DNA from: Chloroflexota bacterium
GTDB lineage: Bacteria > Chloroflexota > Dehalococcoidia > Lucifugimonadales > Lucifugimonadaceae
Assembly: GCA_027624075.1 (NCBI GenBank)
Contig: JAQBUH010000002.1
Location: 91,570 to 155,569, forward strand
DNA: 64,000 bases
Direction of reading: 5' to 3'
Notes under the pieces: model-generated
Seen by the model: the letters and a program-made list of their open reading frames with translations, nothing else
Databases searched by the model: none
What the model was told of the DNA's origin: nothing
Program-made: the position numbers and the translations under genes
Shown here: positions 44,353-54,463 of the stretch, piece after piece
Position numbering within the stretch: the stretch's first letter is position 1
Layout: each line of letters opens with the position of its first letter

Positions 44353-45690
44353 CTAGCCGCCGCGTTCCTTTGAGTAAGCCTCGTCGAGCAGTTCGACGAC
44401 ATACTTCACCCGCGTGCCCGAGCCTTGACGTTTAAGCGCCGAGGTCATCTGCAGCGCGCAGCCGGGATTGCCGGTCGCGACGATCTGAGCGCCGGTCGTG
44501 CCGATGTTCGCCGCTTTGCGGTCGCCCAGACGCCGGGACATCTCTTTCTGCGTGATGGAGTATGTTCCCGCAGATCCGCAGCAGACAGCACTCTCAGGCA
44601 TTTCAACCCGCTTCAGGCCCGGTATCGCATCCAGCACCTCCCTCGGCGCCGAGGTGATGCGCTGGGCATTGGCCAGATGGCATGCGTCCTGGTAAGTAAC
44701 CGTATAGTCGAGCGATGCCTGCGGCTTGCGCATCCCGAGTTCGACCAGGAACTCGTGGATGTCACGGGTCAGGCTTGCGACATGTTCCGCTTTCTCCCTG
44801 TACACCGGGTCGTGGTGCAACAGTTCGGCATACTCCTTCATCGTGGAGCCACAGCCTGCCGACGCGACTATGACTGCGTCCGGGAGGGCGGTCAGGAAGG
44901 AGTCGATGTTGCGCCGCGCCATCTTCCTGGCCGACTCGAGCTCGCCTGCGTGTGCGTTGAGCGCGCCGCAGCAGCCCTGCCCGGCGGACACATGCACCTC
45001 AACGCCGTTGCGTGAGAGCACGCGGACCGTTGCCTCGAGCGCAGGCGCGTGTGTGAGGGTCATGACGCAGCCTGCGAGCAATGCCACCTTTGCCCGCCGC
45101 TCGCCCTTCGCCGGCACGACACGCCCGTCAGCCAGGAAGAAGCGGTCACTCAGCTCAGGGAGCGACTCATCGAGATGCTCAGAATCGCCAGGCAGGATGC
45201 CCAGGAGACCTGTCTTGCGGGCTACAGACTGTGCGCCGGACTTCCGGTACAGCTTCGCGGCCCGTCCGACCCAGCGAAGGCGCGTCGGGCTTGTGAGGAC
45301 GCTGTTATAGCCAACTTTCCTGCCCAGCCGCTCCTTGAAAGGCCGTTTGAACTGCGACTCGACCTGCGCCCGCGTCGCCTCCATGAGCCGGCCGTATGGC
45401 ACGCCGGACGGGCACGCCACCTCACATGCGCGGCACTGGAGGCACAGGTCCCAGTGGCCGACGACTGTCTCAGTCATCGCCAGTCTGCCCTCCGCGACGC
45501 CTTTCATCAGCGTAAGGCGGCCGCGCGGAGACTCCATTTCAAGGCCGGTCTCAAGGTACGTCGGGCAGGCGTTCAGGCAGAATCCACAGTGGACGCACTT
45601 GTACAGGTCTTCGTCACTCGGCGCGTCTGGGCCGAAGAAACCGGGGAATGTCCCCGGCGCCGCGACTGGATGTTGATGTGGGTCTGCCAT
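44353..45690 (-). CDS. glcF: Glycolate oxidase iron-sulfur subunit
   Basis: This 445-residue protein has two 4Fe-4S clusters, CVHCGFCLNACP (C32, C35, C38, C42) and CLQCRACEVACP (C83, C86, C89, C93). Two CCG (heterodisulfide-reductase-type) cysteine domains follow, with GCCGALNAHAG and CCGSAGTYS. GlcF passes electrons from the flavin subunit(s) to the quinone pool. It starts 28 bases after glcE on the same strand. The lactate-utilisation protein LldE/F is an alternative, but domain order favours GlcF. Confidence 0.9.
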   Translation of the reverse strand: MADPHQHPVAAPGTFPGFFGPDAPSDEDLYKCVHCGFCLNACPTYLETGLEMESPRGRLTLMKGVAEGRLAMTETVVGHWDLCLQCRACEVACPSGVPYGRLMEATRAQVESQFKRPFKERLGRKVGYNSVLTSPTRLRWVGRAAKLYRKSGAQSVARKTGLLGILPGDSEHLDESLPELSDRFFLADGRVVPAKGERRAKVALLAGCVMTLTHAPALEATVRVLSRNGVEVHVSAGQGCCGALNAHAGELESARKMARRNIDSFLTALPDAVIVASAGCGSTMKEYAELLHHDPVYREKAEHVASLTRDIHEFLVELGMRKPQASLDYTVTYQDACHLANAQRITSAPREVLDAIPGLKRVEMPESAVCCGSAGTYSITQKEMSRRLGDRKAANIGTTGAQIVATGNPGCALQMTSALKRQGSGTRVKYVVELLDEAYSKERGG

Positions 45691-45718
45691 TTGTGCCTGC
45701 CTGCCTGCCAGATACGGC

Positions 45719-47005
45719 TTAGATACGGCCTGCGAACCTGCCGGGGTTCAGGACACGTTGCGGGTCGAAGCGCTGTTTAACGCTCCTCATCAGGTTGAGC
45801 GCGTCCCCGCTGTCACCGAAGACGTCGACCTCTCTCTTGAGATCTACCGGACAGCGCTCGATCATGGCCTGCGCGCCGCGCCTTGCCGCAGGCTCACGCA
45901 GCGAATCCAGCGCGGCGCGAGTGGGGTTTTGCAACGCAACGGTGACCGTGCCGAACCCGGTCTGCAACTCGCCGGAAAAATCTTCCGCAACCAGGCCGCG
46001 AGTCACATCGTCAAGATACATGACAGCCTCCCTGGGTTTTAGGGTCGACCTCGCGCTCAGCGTTGCGCCCGCCGTTTTCGCGCCGTCTTTGCCGCCGGCA
46101 ACCGCCGCTTGCCACAGCTTTTCCGCGTCTCCTCCACGAGCCAACTCGTAGCCGGCAGCGCCCATGGAGCCCGCAGCTCCGGTCAGATCGCTCTCCATCC
46201 GCGACACGGCCTCAGAGCCGCCTGCGACTCGCGCCAGCACAAGCACAGTTGAGCCATCATTCGAATTGCCAGTCGAGCCAGTTAGAGACGACATGGCAGC
46301 GGCCGCTCCGCGTCCCGCGAACAACGTCATCGCATCAGGCTGCGCTGGCCCATTGAACACATGCATCGCATACTCGCCAGCTTCAGAGACCGACCCAAAC
46401 CATACAGCGACTGTGCTCATGCTCGCCGGCATCGGCGCCACCTTCAGCGCCACTTCAGCGATCACTCCAAGCGTGCCGAATGCGCCCGTGTGCAGGCGGT
46501 GCAGGTCATATCCCTGCACGTTCTTGACGACCCTGCCGCCGGACTTTGTGACCGTGCCGTCTGCGAGGACCACCTTCATGCCGATCACCCAGTCCCGGAT
46601 GCCACCGAGCGATGACCTCATCTGGCCGCCTGCGTTCGACGCGACGCTCCCACCCAGAGTCGCAGTGCCGGGCTCACTCACATCGAACGGCAGGCGCTGC
46701 GCCGATAGCGCCAGTGTCTTTTGAAGCTCGGCAATGGTCACACCGCCATCTGCAAACACAGTCAGATCGCCCGGCTCATGCACTACGTTGCCAGAAAGCC
46801 CCGTCATGTCCAGGGCGACCGTGTAGCGCTCCGGCAGGTTGCCAACGTGCATGCGAGTCCCGCCGCCCCACGGAACCACCGCCTCACCCGACGCATGCGC
46901 CTCTGCAAGCGCTGCCGAAAGCTCGTCCAGCGTCGACGGCCGCGCCACACGCTCCGGCGTCATGCCGTCCACTACAAACTTCGAGATGTCTCCGGAGTTG
47001 ATCAT
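45719..47005 (-). CDS. glcE: FAD-binding subunit of glycolate-oxidase-type dehydrogenase
   Basis: This 428-residue flavoprotein has the PCMH FAD-binding domain: VPWGGGTRMHVG (44-55), LDMTGLSGNVVHEPGDLTVFADGGVTIAELQ, GTATLGGSVASNAGGQMRSSLGGIRDWVIGMKVVLADG and GRVVKNVQGYDLHRL. A cap domain ends in VLNPGRFAGRI. The length and missing histidyl-flavin motif suggest GlcE rather than GlcD. GlcD is not in the window. It starts 3 bases after the SDR gene, so SDR-glcE-glcF form one operon for 2-hydroxy-acid oxidation. Confidence 0.87.
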   Translation of the reverse strand: MINSGDISKFVVDGMTPERVARPSTLDELSAALAEAHASGEAVVPWGGGTRMHVGNLPERYTVALDMTGLSGNVVHEPGDLTVFADGGVTIAELQKTLALSAQRLPFDVSEPGTATLGGSVASNAGGQMRSSLGGIRDWVIGMKVVLADGTVTKSGGRVVKNVQGYDLHRLHTGAFGTLGVIAEVALKVAPMPASMSTVAVWFGSVSEAGEYAMHVFNGPAQPDAMTLFAGRGAAAAMSSLTGSTGNSNDGSTVLVLARVAGGSEAVSRMESDLTGAAGSMGAAGYELARGGDAEKLWQAAVAGGKDGAKTAGATLSARSTLKPREAVMYLDDVTRGLVAEDFSGELQTGFGTVTVALQNPTRAALDSLREPAARRGAQAMIERCPVDLKREVDVFGDSGDALNLMRSVKQRFDPQRVLNPGRFAGRI

Positions 47006-47008
47006 TGG

Positions 47009-47749
47009 CTAGAGAGTCATCGCTCCGTCGATCACATGAACCTGCCCTGTGACGTAGCTCGCCTCGTCGGACGCGAGCCACACAGCAAGCATCGCAATCT
47101 CTTCCGCGTTGCCAATCCTGCCCATCGGCTGCCTCGCAAGGAAGTCTTTCAGCGCTTGCTCAGGATCAGGCGCCTTGTTGATCCGGTCGTGCAGCGATGG
47201 TGTGTCGACGGTAGCGGGCGCGATGGCGTTGCACCTGATGCCTGAAGAGACGAAGTCCTTCGCAACCGATTTCGTGAGGCCTGCGACCGCCGCTTTGCTT
47301 GCCGAGTATGCGGCCCGGTCCGGAACACCCATCACGTGCGAAGCAACAGACGACATGTTGATGACGCTGCCACCGCCGTTCCCGATCATCAGCGGCAGGT
47401 AGCTCCTGAGCGTCCTGAACATGCCCTTCACGTTCAGATCGAACGAGAAGTCCCAGTCCCGTTCACTGCACTGCAAGATGTTGCCCATCGCCACGAACCC
47501 CGCGCAGTTGAACAGGATGTCTGGCGCGCCTGTTGCTGTGGCGAGTGCCGCCACCGACTCCTGGTCTGTCACGTCGCAGTGAAGCGTCCGGATTCGGTCT
47601 GTGCCGTGGAGGTCTGCCAATGCTTCCATGTTGATATCGGTCGCCCAGACCTGAGCGCCCTCGTGTGCGAACGCCAGCGCAGTCGCCTTCCCAATCCCCT
47701 GTCCCGCGGCTGTGATGACCGCGGTCTTCCCGGTAAGCCTTGCTACCAA
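47009..47749 (-). CDS. Short-chain dehydrogenase, BDH2/DHRS6-like
   Basis: This 246-residue NAD(P) oxidoreductase shows TAAGQGIG (13-20), NCAGFVAMG, the catalytic S134 with Y148 and K152 (YSASK), and IRCNAIAPATVDTPSL. It closely resembles human BDH2/DHRS6 over its whole length (DWDFSFDLNVKGM, KSVAKDFVSSGIRCN, ASYVTG), which points to 3-hydroxybutyrate or 2-keto-3-deoxy-sugar-acid type substrates. It starts at TTG 47749 with GGGAG upstream and heads the glcE-glcF operon. Confidence 0.88.
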   Translation of the reverse strand: MVARLTGKTAVITAAGQGIGKATALAFAHEGAQVWATDINMEALADLHGTDRIRTLHCDVTDQESVAALATATGAPDILFNCAGFVAMGNILQCSERDWDFSFDLNVKGMFRTLRSYLPLMIGNGGGSVINMSSVASHVMGVPDRAAYSASKAAVAGLTKSVAKDFVSSGIRCNAIAPATVDTPSLHDRINKAPDPEQALKDFLARQPMGRIGNAEEIAMLAVWLASDEASYVTGQVHVIDGAMTL

Positions 47750-48012
47750 ATGTGATCTCCCGAAATGCCTTCGTAGTTGCCGCTCCGCATGCTGACCGGT
47801 TTGGGTTGCCCGTTGTCCTCAGCCACAGTCCACAGGAGGCGCGACTCTGCGCGAGGGGCCAATTCTATGGCAAACGCCCGGGTGCGGAGGTGTCGCAGAA
47901 AGGTTTTCCTGGCTTATGTGGGTGATCGGGCACATATTGCTGGAGGCGTTGCCACCGCCGCGCCGCTGGAGCATCATGCGGGCCAACTCACCAGCACCCC
48001 GAGGGCAATCCC

Positions 48013-50640
48013 TTGTTTCAGCAGATCGGTCTCTCCAGCGTCTACAACACGGCCAGGGGCTCAGCCGGGATGTGGGAGGAGCCGACTGCAAGGGCGATCC
48101 AGCGGCTGCCCGGCGGGACACAGACGTTCTGGGGAGTGCCGTTCGACCTTGGCACAGAGGAACGCGGTCAGCCATCGTTGCTCACCGCAGGCTCGGCCGG
48201 ATCAACAGTTCCGGTGTCCGTCTCAGTCGCCGGGACAGCGACCTATCTCGTTTTCGCCCACCTTTGCGACTCACGGGCCAGCACCACCGTCGCAGGCCAG
48301 ACTGCCGACTATTCTGTGCCTGTTGTGACCGCTCCCGGCGAACACCTGGCCGACTATGTGCTTGTCTACGCGGACAGCACGACCGCCTCAACGCCTGTTC
48401 GCCGCCGGTTCGAGGTCAACCAGGTCATGACGCGCATGCAGAGCGGTTTCATGTGCCGCCCTCACCAGGACCTGACCCCGATGCCTATGCGCGGTCCGTA
48501 TCCGGCGAACATGTGGGGCAGATACCAGACGGAAGCGTCTGTCGGACCCGCGGGAGCGCCGGCCTCACCAAGAGAAGACCTTCAGTCAAAACAGAACCCT
48601 GCGGCGTCATGGTCGATATACGCACTCCCAAACCCTCATCCCGAAAAGGAGATTGCTGAGTTACGCATCGAGCCTACGGGCGCTGCGACCATCGGCGTTG
48701 GTGCGGTCACCCTGTTCTCGGGAGCAGACCACCCGTTACGCCATCAACCGCTGGAGACCCTGGCGCTCAAGTTCCGGAGCGGTGTCAATGTCGCGGCTGC
48801 GCTCGACTCGGCGAAGATCAATCTCGGCGTCATCGCTCGCCGCTACCAGATCCAGCAGTTCGACCCTGAGACGTGGCTTGCCGAGCCTGTGAAGGGCAGG
48901 GGAGAGGCGCCGGACGACCGGCAGTTCACTCCTGCGGTCGATGTGGCTGCCAGCATGGACGCGTCGCTCACCGTATCCGGAGAAGAGTTGCCACTGCGCC
49001 CCGTTTATGAAACAGGAGAAGCCACAACGGCCAGCGGAGCGGTCTCAGCCCGCGTCCTCAGTCCACAGCGCACATGGATCCACGGCAGAGTTGTCGACGA
49101 CGCCACCGGACTGCCCGTTCCCGCGCGCCTCCACATGCGAGCGCCAGACGGACGCTACCTGCCGCCATACGGCCATCGCCACGAGGTCAACGACAACTGG
49201 TTCGAGGACTATGGCGCCGATGTGAAACTTGGAGACACGCAGTACGCATACATCGATGGCACCTTCCAGGGAGAGTTGCCTGTTGGTGAGGTCTACGTTG
49301 AGGCGGCCAGGGGGTTCGAGTACGAGCCGGTCAGAGCGAAACTTCAGATCGAGAAGGGCCAGCGCAGTCTTGAGATCAGGCTCAAGAAGACCGAAGACCG
49401 CCGGGCCGCCGGCTGGGTCACGGCCGACACGCACGTTCACTTCTTGACTCCTGAGACTGCTCACCTTGAGGCCGCAGCCGAAGGGCTGAACGTTATCAAC
49501 CTGCTGGCCGCCCAGTGGGGAGACCTGTTCACGAACGTCGGAGACATCACCGGCCGTCAGTCCGGCGCCAGCTCAGACGAGACCATCGTCTGGGTCGGCA
49601 CAGAAAACCGTCAGCACTTTCTCGGCCACATCTCGATGCTCGGCGTGCGGGGAGAGCCGGTATTCCCGATGAGCACAGGCGGCGCCACCGAGGGCTACTT
49701 TGGCGATCCAACGGCGCGGGCCATGTCAGAGTGGGCCGATGAGTGCAGGGAGAAGGGCGGGCTCGTCGTGGTCCCGCACTTCCCTTTCCCGCACTCAGAG
49801 ATCATCGCCGAGGTCGTGCGGGGCCGGGTCGACGGTCTCGAGTTCTGGGACTTCTGGACGCCCACGATGGACACATTTTCGTTCCATGAGTACTACCGGC
49901 TTCTCAACTGCGGCTACCGCGCCGCCGTCGTTGGCGGGACGGACAAGATGTCTGCCGGGATGCCTGTCGGAAACGTCCGCACTTATGCCAACATCGGGGA
50001 CGACGCACTCTCGTTCGACTCGTGGGCAGACGCAGTTCGGGCGGGCAGGACATACACGACGAGCGGGCCGCTGATCAGCTTCGCTGTCGAGGGACATGAG
50101 CCCGGAGATGAGATCACGACGCCTCCGGGTGGCGGCAGGCTGCATCTGGATGTCAGCGCCGTTTCGCTGACGGGGCCGGTGCACAGGCTCGAGGTTGTGT
50201 TCAACGGCCGAGTAGTGGCGACAGCCGAGGCCGCAGGCGGCGCCAGCCGTCTCGTTATCTCAGAGGAGGTTGATGTCACGGGCAGCGGATGGCTGGCGGC
50301 GCGCTGCGTTTCGAACCACAGGGCGTGGAGCGTGTGGCCGCAGCACATCGCGGCGCACACGTCGCCGGTGTTCGTGAAGGCGGGCCGCGACGAGGTGTTC
50401 GACAACCCGGCCGCAGAGTACCTGGTGACTGTAATGGAAGGCGGAATGGCGTGGCTGGACACGCTTGCCACGCGGGCAGACCCTGAGCGCCACGCGAAGG
50501 TGAGGTCGGTATTCGAGGAGGCGGTCGCCGAGGTGCGAGCAAGGCAGGCCGCACGCGGACACGGTGTCCATTCCCATGAAGACGGCGAGGGCGGACAGGG
50601 CCACAGCCACCCGCACGGGGAGAGCGGTCACACGCACTGA
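48013..50640 (+). CDS. CehA/McbA-like PHP-fold metallohydrolase with histidine-rich tail
   Basis: This 875-residue protein has an N-terminal beta-rich part (1-330) and a carboxypeptidase-regulatory-like segment (WIHGRVVDDATGLPVPARLHMR). A PHP metal-hydrolase domain begins at WVTADTHVHF (D472, H474, H476) and includes VVVPHFPFPH and VVGGTDKMSAG. A C-terminal beta domain follows, then a tail with eight histidines (HSHEDGEGG to the end) that could bind metal. Similarity is to CehA/McbA-type hydrolases; the substrate is unknown. The start is TTG 48013 with GAGGGC upstream; the frame is open only from 47926. No signal peptide is seen. Confidence 0.8.
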   Translation: MFQQIGLSSVYNTARGSAGMWEEPTARAIQRLPGGTQTFWGVPFDLGTEERGQPSLLTAGSAGSTVPVSVSVAGTATYLVFAHLCDSRASTTVAGQTADYSVPVVTAPGEHLADYVLVYADSTTASTPVRRRFEVNQVMTRMQSGFMCRPHQDLTPMPMRGPYPANMWGRYQTEASVGPAGAPASPREDLQSKQNPAASWSIYALPNPHPEKEIAELRIEPTGAATIGVGAVTLFSGADHPLRHQPLETLALKFRSGVNVAAALDSAKINLGVIARRYQIQQFDPETWLAEPVKGRGEAPDDRQFTPAVDVAASMDASLTVSGEELPLRPVYETGEATTASGAVSARVLSPQRTWIHGRVVDDATGLPVPARLHMRAPDGRYLPPYGHRHEVNDNWFEDYGADVKLGDTQYAYIDGTFQGELPVGEVYVEAARGFEYEPVRAKLQIEKGQRSLEIRLKKTEDRRAAGWVTADTHVHFLTPETAHLEAAAEGLNVINLLAAQWGDLFTNVGDITGRQSGASSDETIVWVGTENRQHFLGHISMLGVRGEPVFPMSTGGATEGYFGDPTARAMSEWADECREKGGLVVVPHFPFPHSEIIAEVVRGRVDGLEFWDFWTPTMDTFSFHEYYRLLNCGYRAAVVGGTDKMSAGMPVGNVRTYANIGDDALSFDSWADAVRAGRTYTTSGPLISFAVEGHEPGDEITTPPGGGRLHLDVSAVSLTGPVHRLEVVFNGRVVATAEAAGGASRLVISEEVDVTGSGWLAARCVSNHRAWSVWPQHIAAHTSPVFVKAGRDEVFDNPAAEYLVTVMEGGMAWLDTLATRADPERHAKVRSVFEEAVAEVRARQAARGHGVHSHEDGEGGQGHSHPHGESGHTH

Positions 50641-50725
50641 AGCGGACAGACTGCGGCGGCGATGATGGCCGCACTCTCAAGAGTCAGCCCGGATACAAGC
50701 TGGCGGCCAGAGGTGGTTGTCTTCT

Positions 50726-50757
50726 TAGCCAGACGGCCAGAGATAGCTGTCTGGCTA
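50726..50757. terminator. Hairpin between convergent metallohydrolase and mdh genes
   Basis: TAGCCAGAC (50726-50734) pairs with GTCTGGCTA (50749-50757) over a 14-base loop in the 160-base convergent gap. It lacks a T-run. The CGGCCAGAG element occurs at both 50703 and the loop. Confidence 0.4.
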
Positions 50758-50800
50758 TTGCTGCCTGCTCCGAAGAATTCTGCGCAGCGGCAGCAACGCC

Positions 50801-51733
50801 CTAACCCTGCGACGCCATCACTTTGACGAGTTCCTTCACCGCGTCCGCAGACTTCATCAACGCAGCCTTCTCTGCCGCGGTCAACTCTACCTCAATCACC
50901 TGCTCAACCCCGCCTGCGCCGAGCTTCACCGGCACGCCTGCGTAGAGACCGTTGATCCCGTACTCGCCTTCGAGGTACGCCGCGCACGGCAGGATCTCCT
51001 TACGGTCAAGCAGAATCGCCTCGACCATCTGGGCCGCGGCAGCAGACGGCGCGTAGTACGCCGATCCCGTCTTCAGCAGTCCCACGATCTCCGCTCCGCC
51101 GTCACGAGTGCGCTGGACGATCTCCTCAAGGCGTGAAGCCTCGATCAGCGTGCTCACCGGCACGCCGCCGACGGTCGTCGTGCCAATGAGCGGCACCATG
51201 CTGTCACCGTGGCCGCCAAGCACGTAAGCCTGCACATTCGTCACCGAAACGTTCATCTCCATCGCAAGGAAGGTGCGGAAGCGGGCGGTGTCGAGGATGC
51301 CGGCCATTCCGACCACCCGCTCTTTGGGGAAGCCGGAGACCGCCTTGGCGTGCTGCACCATGGCGTCAAGCGGGTTGGAGACGACCACCAGCACCGCGTT
51401 TGGCGAGTGCTTCGCAACCTGTTCGGTCACGCTGCCGACAATCTTCATATTGGTGAACAGCAGGTCGTCGCGGCTCATACCCGGCTTGCGCGCGATGCCG
51501 GCGGTGATGACCACGACGTCTGAGCCGGCGGTCTCCGTGTAGCCGTTCGTGCCGGTGACTGTGCCATCCGTGCCGAGAATCGGCGCGGACTCCATCATGT
51601 CGAGTGCCTTGCCCTGCGGCATATCCTCGACCACGTCGACCAGCACAACGTCCGCGTAGCCCTTTTCGAAGATGCGCTGCGCCGTTGTGGCTCCAACGTT
51701 ACCTGCGCCGACCACCGTTACCTTGAATCTCAT
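50801..51733 (-). CDS. mdh: Malate dehydrogenase (LDH-like type)
   Basis: This 310-residue NAD enzyme has the Rossmann loop [12 protein letters not shown] (7-18), [18 protein letters not shown], the substrate arginines including DTARFR, and the catalytic histidine in [11 protein letters not shown] (about 177). RKPGMSR favours malate over lactate. The TCA enzyme icd lies divergently 391 bases away. ATG 51733 follows GCAGAGAGACGATAT. Confidence 0.94.
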   Translation of the reverse strand: MRFKVTVVGAGNVGATTAQRIFEKGYADVVLVDVVEDMPQGKALDMMESAPILGTDGTVTGTNGYTETAGSDVVVITAGIARKPGMSRDDLLFTNMKIVGSVTEQVAKHSPNAVLVVVSNPLDAMVQHAKAVSGFPKERVVGMAGILDTARFRTFLAMEMNVSVTNVQAYVLGGHGDSMVPLIGTTTVGGVPVSTLIEASRLEEIVQRTRDGGAEIVGLLKTGSAYYAPSAAAAQMVEAILLDRKEILPCAAYLEGEYGINGLYAGVPVKLGAGGVEQVIEVELTAAEKAALMKSADAVKELVKVMASQG

Positions 51734-52124
51734 ATATCGTCTCTCTGCAATCTCAAATTCTAGATCTTTGTGGTTGTTGTTAGGTGTTCAGAATTCGCAC
51801 GTGACAGAGATAGCCCGGGCAGTCCTGAACTCGGCCAGGGCTCAATGCGGTGAACTCACATGGTCAGCGATGCCGGCCGCCTCAAGTGCTAGTTTTCCCT
51901 TGTGCCAGTTCAATTTTCGAATATGCGGCGCGGCAAGCTAGTTTGCCACAGGTCTGCGAACTTTGGAGCGTCCGGCGTGAAGATTCGATGATCGTACGTC
52001 ATCGCAACTTTGCGGATTTCCAGTCACCTGCCTCACCCGGACTTCGTGGGAAGCTAGCCGGAAATTACCTATACTGGCGGCAGGCTGGTCCCGAATCGCA
52101 CGCCAATCTCCTGCACACTCCACA
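51734..52124. other. 391-base divergent mdh-icd intergenic region
   Basis: It holds the promoters of two TCA-cycle genes. Notable elements are TAGAAT on the minus strand 30 bases before mdh, the palindrome at 51986-52004, and TATACT at 52070-52075 before icd. No small gene or RNA is supported. Confidence 0.5.
51986..52004. promoter_or_regulatory. Palindrome CGATGA-N7-TCATCG (candidate operator)
   Basis: Perfect 6-base inverted arms (51986-51991 and 51999-52004) around TCGTACG, itself containing CGTACG. It lies 121 bases before icd and about 250 from mdh, a plausible shared regulator site. Confidence 0.38.
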
Positions 52125-54359
52125 ATGATAACCATGAACCAATCACCCACGATCATCTACACATTGACAGACGAGGCCCCGGCGCTTGCGACACACGCCT
52201 TACTGCCAGTCGCCCGTGCTTTTGCGGGTGCGACGGGAGTGTCGATCGAGACCCGTGACATCTCGCTCGCGCATCGGGTACTCGCGGCCGTCTCCGATCT
52301 GCTAAACGGTGGTCAGAAGGTCTCGGACGATCTTGCCGAGTTGGGTCGAATGGTGGAGACGCCGGAGGCGAACATTGTCAAGCTCCCCAACATAAGCGCC
52401 TCTGTCCCGCAGATGAAGGCGTGTATCGCTGAGCTGCAGGCCAGGGGTTACGGCATTCCCGACTACCCGGAGAACCCGGGCAATGACGAGGAGCGGAGTA
52501 TCAAGGCGCGCTACGACTCTGCGATGGGCAGCGCAGTCAACCCGGTGCTCCGGCAGGGCAACTCAGACAGGCGTGCGCCAAGGGCAATTAAGGAGTTCGC
52601 CCGGTCGAACCCGCCGCGGATGCGCGCATGGCCAAACGGGTCAAAGACTCACGTGTCGGCCATGAGTTCAGGTGATTTCAGGAACAACGAGAAGTCCGTC
52701 ACTATCGGACACGCGACGATTGCGAAGATCGAGCATGTGGCCGCGGATGGCACGATAACGGTTCTGAAGAAGTCTGTTCCGCTCTTGGCCGGCGAAATTC
52801 TCGACGCCACGTACATGAGCAAGAGCGCGTTGGTCGCATTCCTTCGCGAGCAGGTTAAGGATGCCAGGGACCGCGATGTGCTGTTCTCGCTCCACTTGAA
52901 GGCCACGATGATGAAGGTCTCGGACCCGATCATCTTCGGGCACTCGGTCCGGGTCTTCTTCGAAAAGGTTTTTACGAACCACGCCGCCGCTCTCAACAAA
53001 CTGGGAGTCGACCCTGACAACGGGCTCGGTGACCTCCTGACCAAGATTGCCAGATTGCCTGCGGACCAGCGTGCCGCCATTGAGGCAGATATTAAGGCGG
53101 TGTACGAATCCGGTCCCGGGATCGCAATGGTGAATTCGGACAACGGCATCACCAACCTGCACGTGCCCAGTGACGTCATTGTCGATGCCTCAATGCCCCC
53201 GATGATTCGTGACTCCGGCGGCATGTGGAACGCCGAAGGCAAGCTGCAGGACTGTAAAGCGATCATTCCTGACTCGAGCTACGCGGGCATCTACGACGTC
53301 GTGGTCAAGGACTGTCAGCAACATGGCCAACTCGATCCGACGACTATGGGGAGCGTGCCGAATGTCGGCCTGATGGCGCAACAAGCCGAAGAATACGGCT
53401 CCCACGACAAAACGTTTGAAGTTAAGGCAGACGGCATTGTCCGAATTGTCGGCTCGAACGGCGCCACGCTCCTTGAGCACTCAGTCGGGGAGGGCGATAT
53501 CTGGCGCGCCTGCCAGACCAAGGACCTCCCGGTCCGGAACTGGGTAACCCTCGCCATCAGGCGCGCCAGGGCGACCGGAGCGCCTGCGATCTTCTGGCTG
53601 GACGACGCGCGAGCCCACGATGCGGAGGTGATCCGGAAGGTCAAGAAGTACCTCGCCGAGCAGGACACCGATGGACTGGATATTAGAATCCTGGCGCCCG
53701 CCACTGCGATGCAGCTGTCACTGGAGCGCATCCGCAGGGGCGAAGACACGATATCGGTGACCGGTAACGTCCTGCGTGACTATCTCACCGACCTCTTTCC
53801 AATCCTCGAACTCGGCACCAGCGCTCGCATGCTCTCCATCGTGCCTCTCCTGAACGGCGGCGGCCTCTTTGAGACAGGAGCCGGCGGCTCAGCGCCAAAG
53901 CACGTGCAGCAGTTTGAGCAAGAAGGGCATTTGCGCTGGGACTCGATTGGCGAATACATGGCGCTCGCCGCCTCGCTTGAGCACCTGGGTGAAGAGTTCG
54001 ATAACCAAGGCGCGAAGATTCTCGCGGAGGCTCTCGACACCGCGACAGCCAGTTACCTGGACAATGCGCGTCTGCCTTCGAGGAAGGTTCACGAGTTGGA
54101 TAACCGGGGGAGCATGTTCTACCTGGCGCTCTACTGGGCGCAGGCCCTGGCGAAGCAGGACTCAGACGCGAAGCTGGCCGAGCGATTTGGACCGGTAGCC
54201 GCGGCTCTCGGGGAGAGCGAGACGAAGATCCTGACGGAGCTCGATAACGCCCAGGGCTCTCCCCAGGACCTGGGCGGGTACTACATGCCCGATATCGATC
54301 GAACAGTCGCCGCGATGTGCCCCAGTGAGACGTTCAACGCGATAATCCGCAAAGTCTAA
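52125..54359 (+). CDS. icd: NADP-dependent isocitrate dehydrogenase, monomeric type
   Basis: It decarboxylates isocitrate to 2-oxoglutarate with NADP. The 744-residue chain is the single-subunit IDH-II form: [67 protein letters not shown]-like PDSSYAGIY and a late [24 protein letters not shown] 52125 and ATG 52134 are both possible; neither has a strong ribosome site. It is divergent from mdh and convergent with the enolase-superfamily dehydratase. Confidence 0.96.
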   Translation: MITMNQSPTIIYTLTDEAPALATHALLPVARAFAGATGVSIETRDISLAHRVLAAVSDLLNGGQKVSDDLAELGRMVETPEANIVKLPNISASVPQMKACIAELQARGYGIPDYPENPGNDEERSIKARYDSAMGSAVNPVLRQGNSDRRAPRAIKEFARSNPPRMRAWPNGSKTHVSAMSSGDFRNNEKSVTIGHATIAKIEHVAADGTITVLKKSVPLLAGEILDATYMSKSALVAFLREQVKDARDRDVLFSLHLKATMMKVSDPIIFGHSVRVFFEKVFTNHAAALNKLGVDPDNGLGDLLTKIARLPADQRAAIEADIKAVYESGPGIAMVNSDNGITNLHVPSDVIVDASMPPMIRDSGGMWNAEGKLQDCKAIIPDSSYAGIYDVVVKDCQQHGQLDPTTMGSVPNVGLMAQQAEEYGSHDKTFEVKADGIVRIVGSNGATLLEHSVGEGDIWRACQTKDLPVRNWVTLAIRRARATGAPAIFWLDDARAHDAEVIRKVKKYLAEQDTDGLDIRILAPATAMQLSLERIRRGEDTISVTGNVLRDYLTDLFPILELGTSARMLSIVPLLNGGGLFETGAGGSAPKHVQQFEQEGHLRWDSIGEYMALAASLEHLGEEFDNQGAKILAEALDTATASYLDNARLPSRKVHELDNRGSMFYLALYWAQALAKQDSDAKLAERFGPVAAALGESETKILTELDNAQGSPQDLGGYYMPDIDRTVAAMCPSETFNAIIRKV

Positions 54360-54405
54360 GCCGCCCGGAACACTGCGGGGCCATCGCTCACAGTGCAGGA
54401 CATGA

Positions 54406-54439
54406 AGTGGGCCCAGGTCGCTATCGGCATGGGCCCACT
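54406..54439. terminator. Hairpin between convergent icd and dehydratase genes
   Basis: AGTGGGCCC (54406-54414) and GGGCCCACT (54431-54439) form a 9-base perfect stem with a 16-base loop, 47 bases after the icd stop. No U-rich tail follows on either strand. Confidence 0.5.
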
Positions 54440-54463
54440 GCGCTGCTCAGCTTCCGGAAAGCT

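Noticed and set aside
47777..48659. Overlapping plus-strand frames at the start of the PHP-type metallohydrolase
   Set aside because: They lie in other frames, are Arg/Ser/Pro-rich and do not continue the conserved domains; I found no sign that they extend the N-terminus by frameshift.
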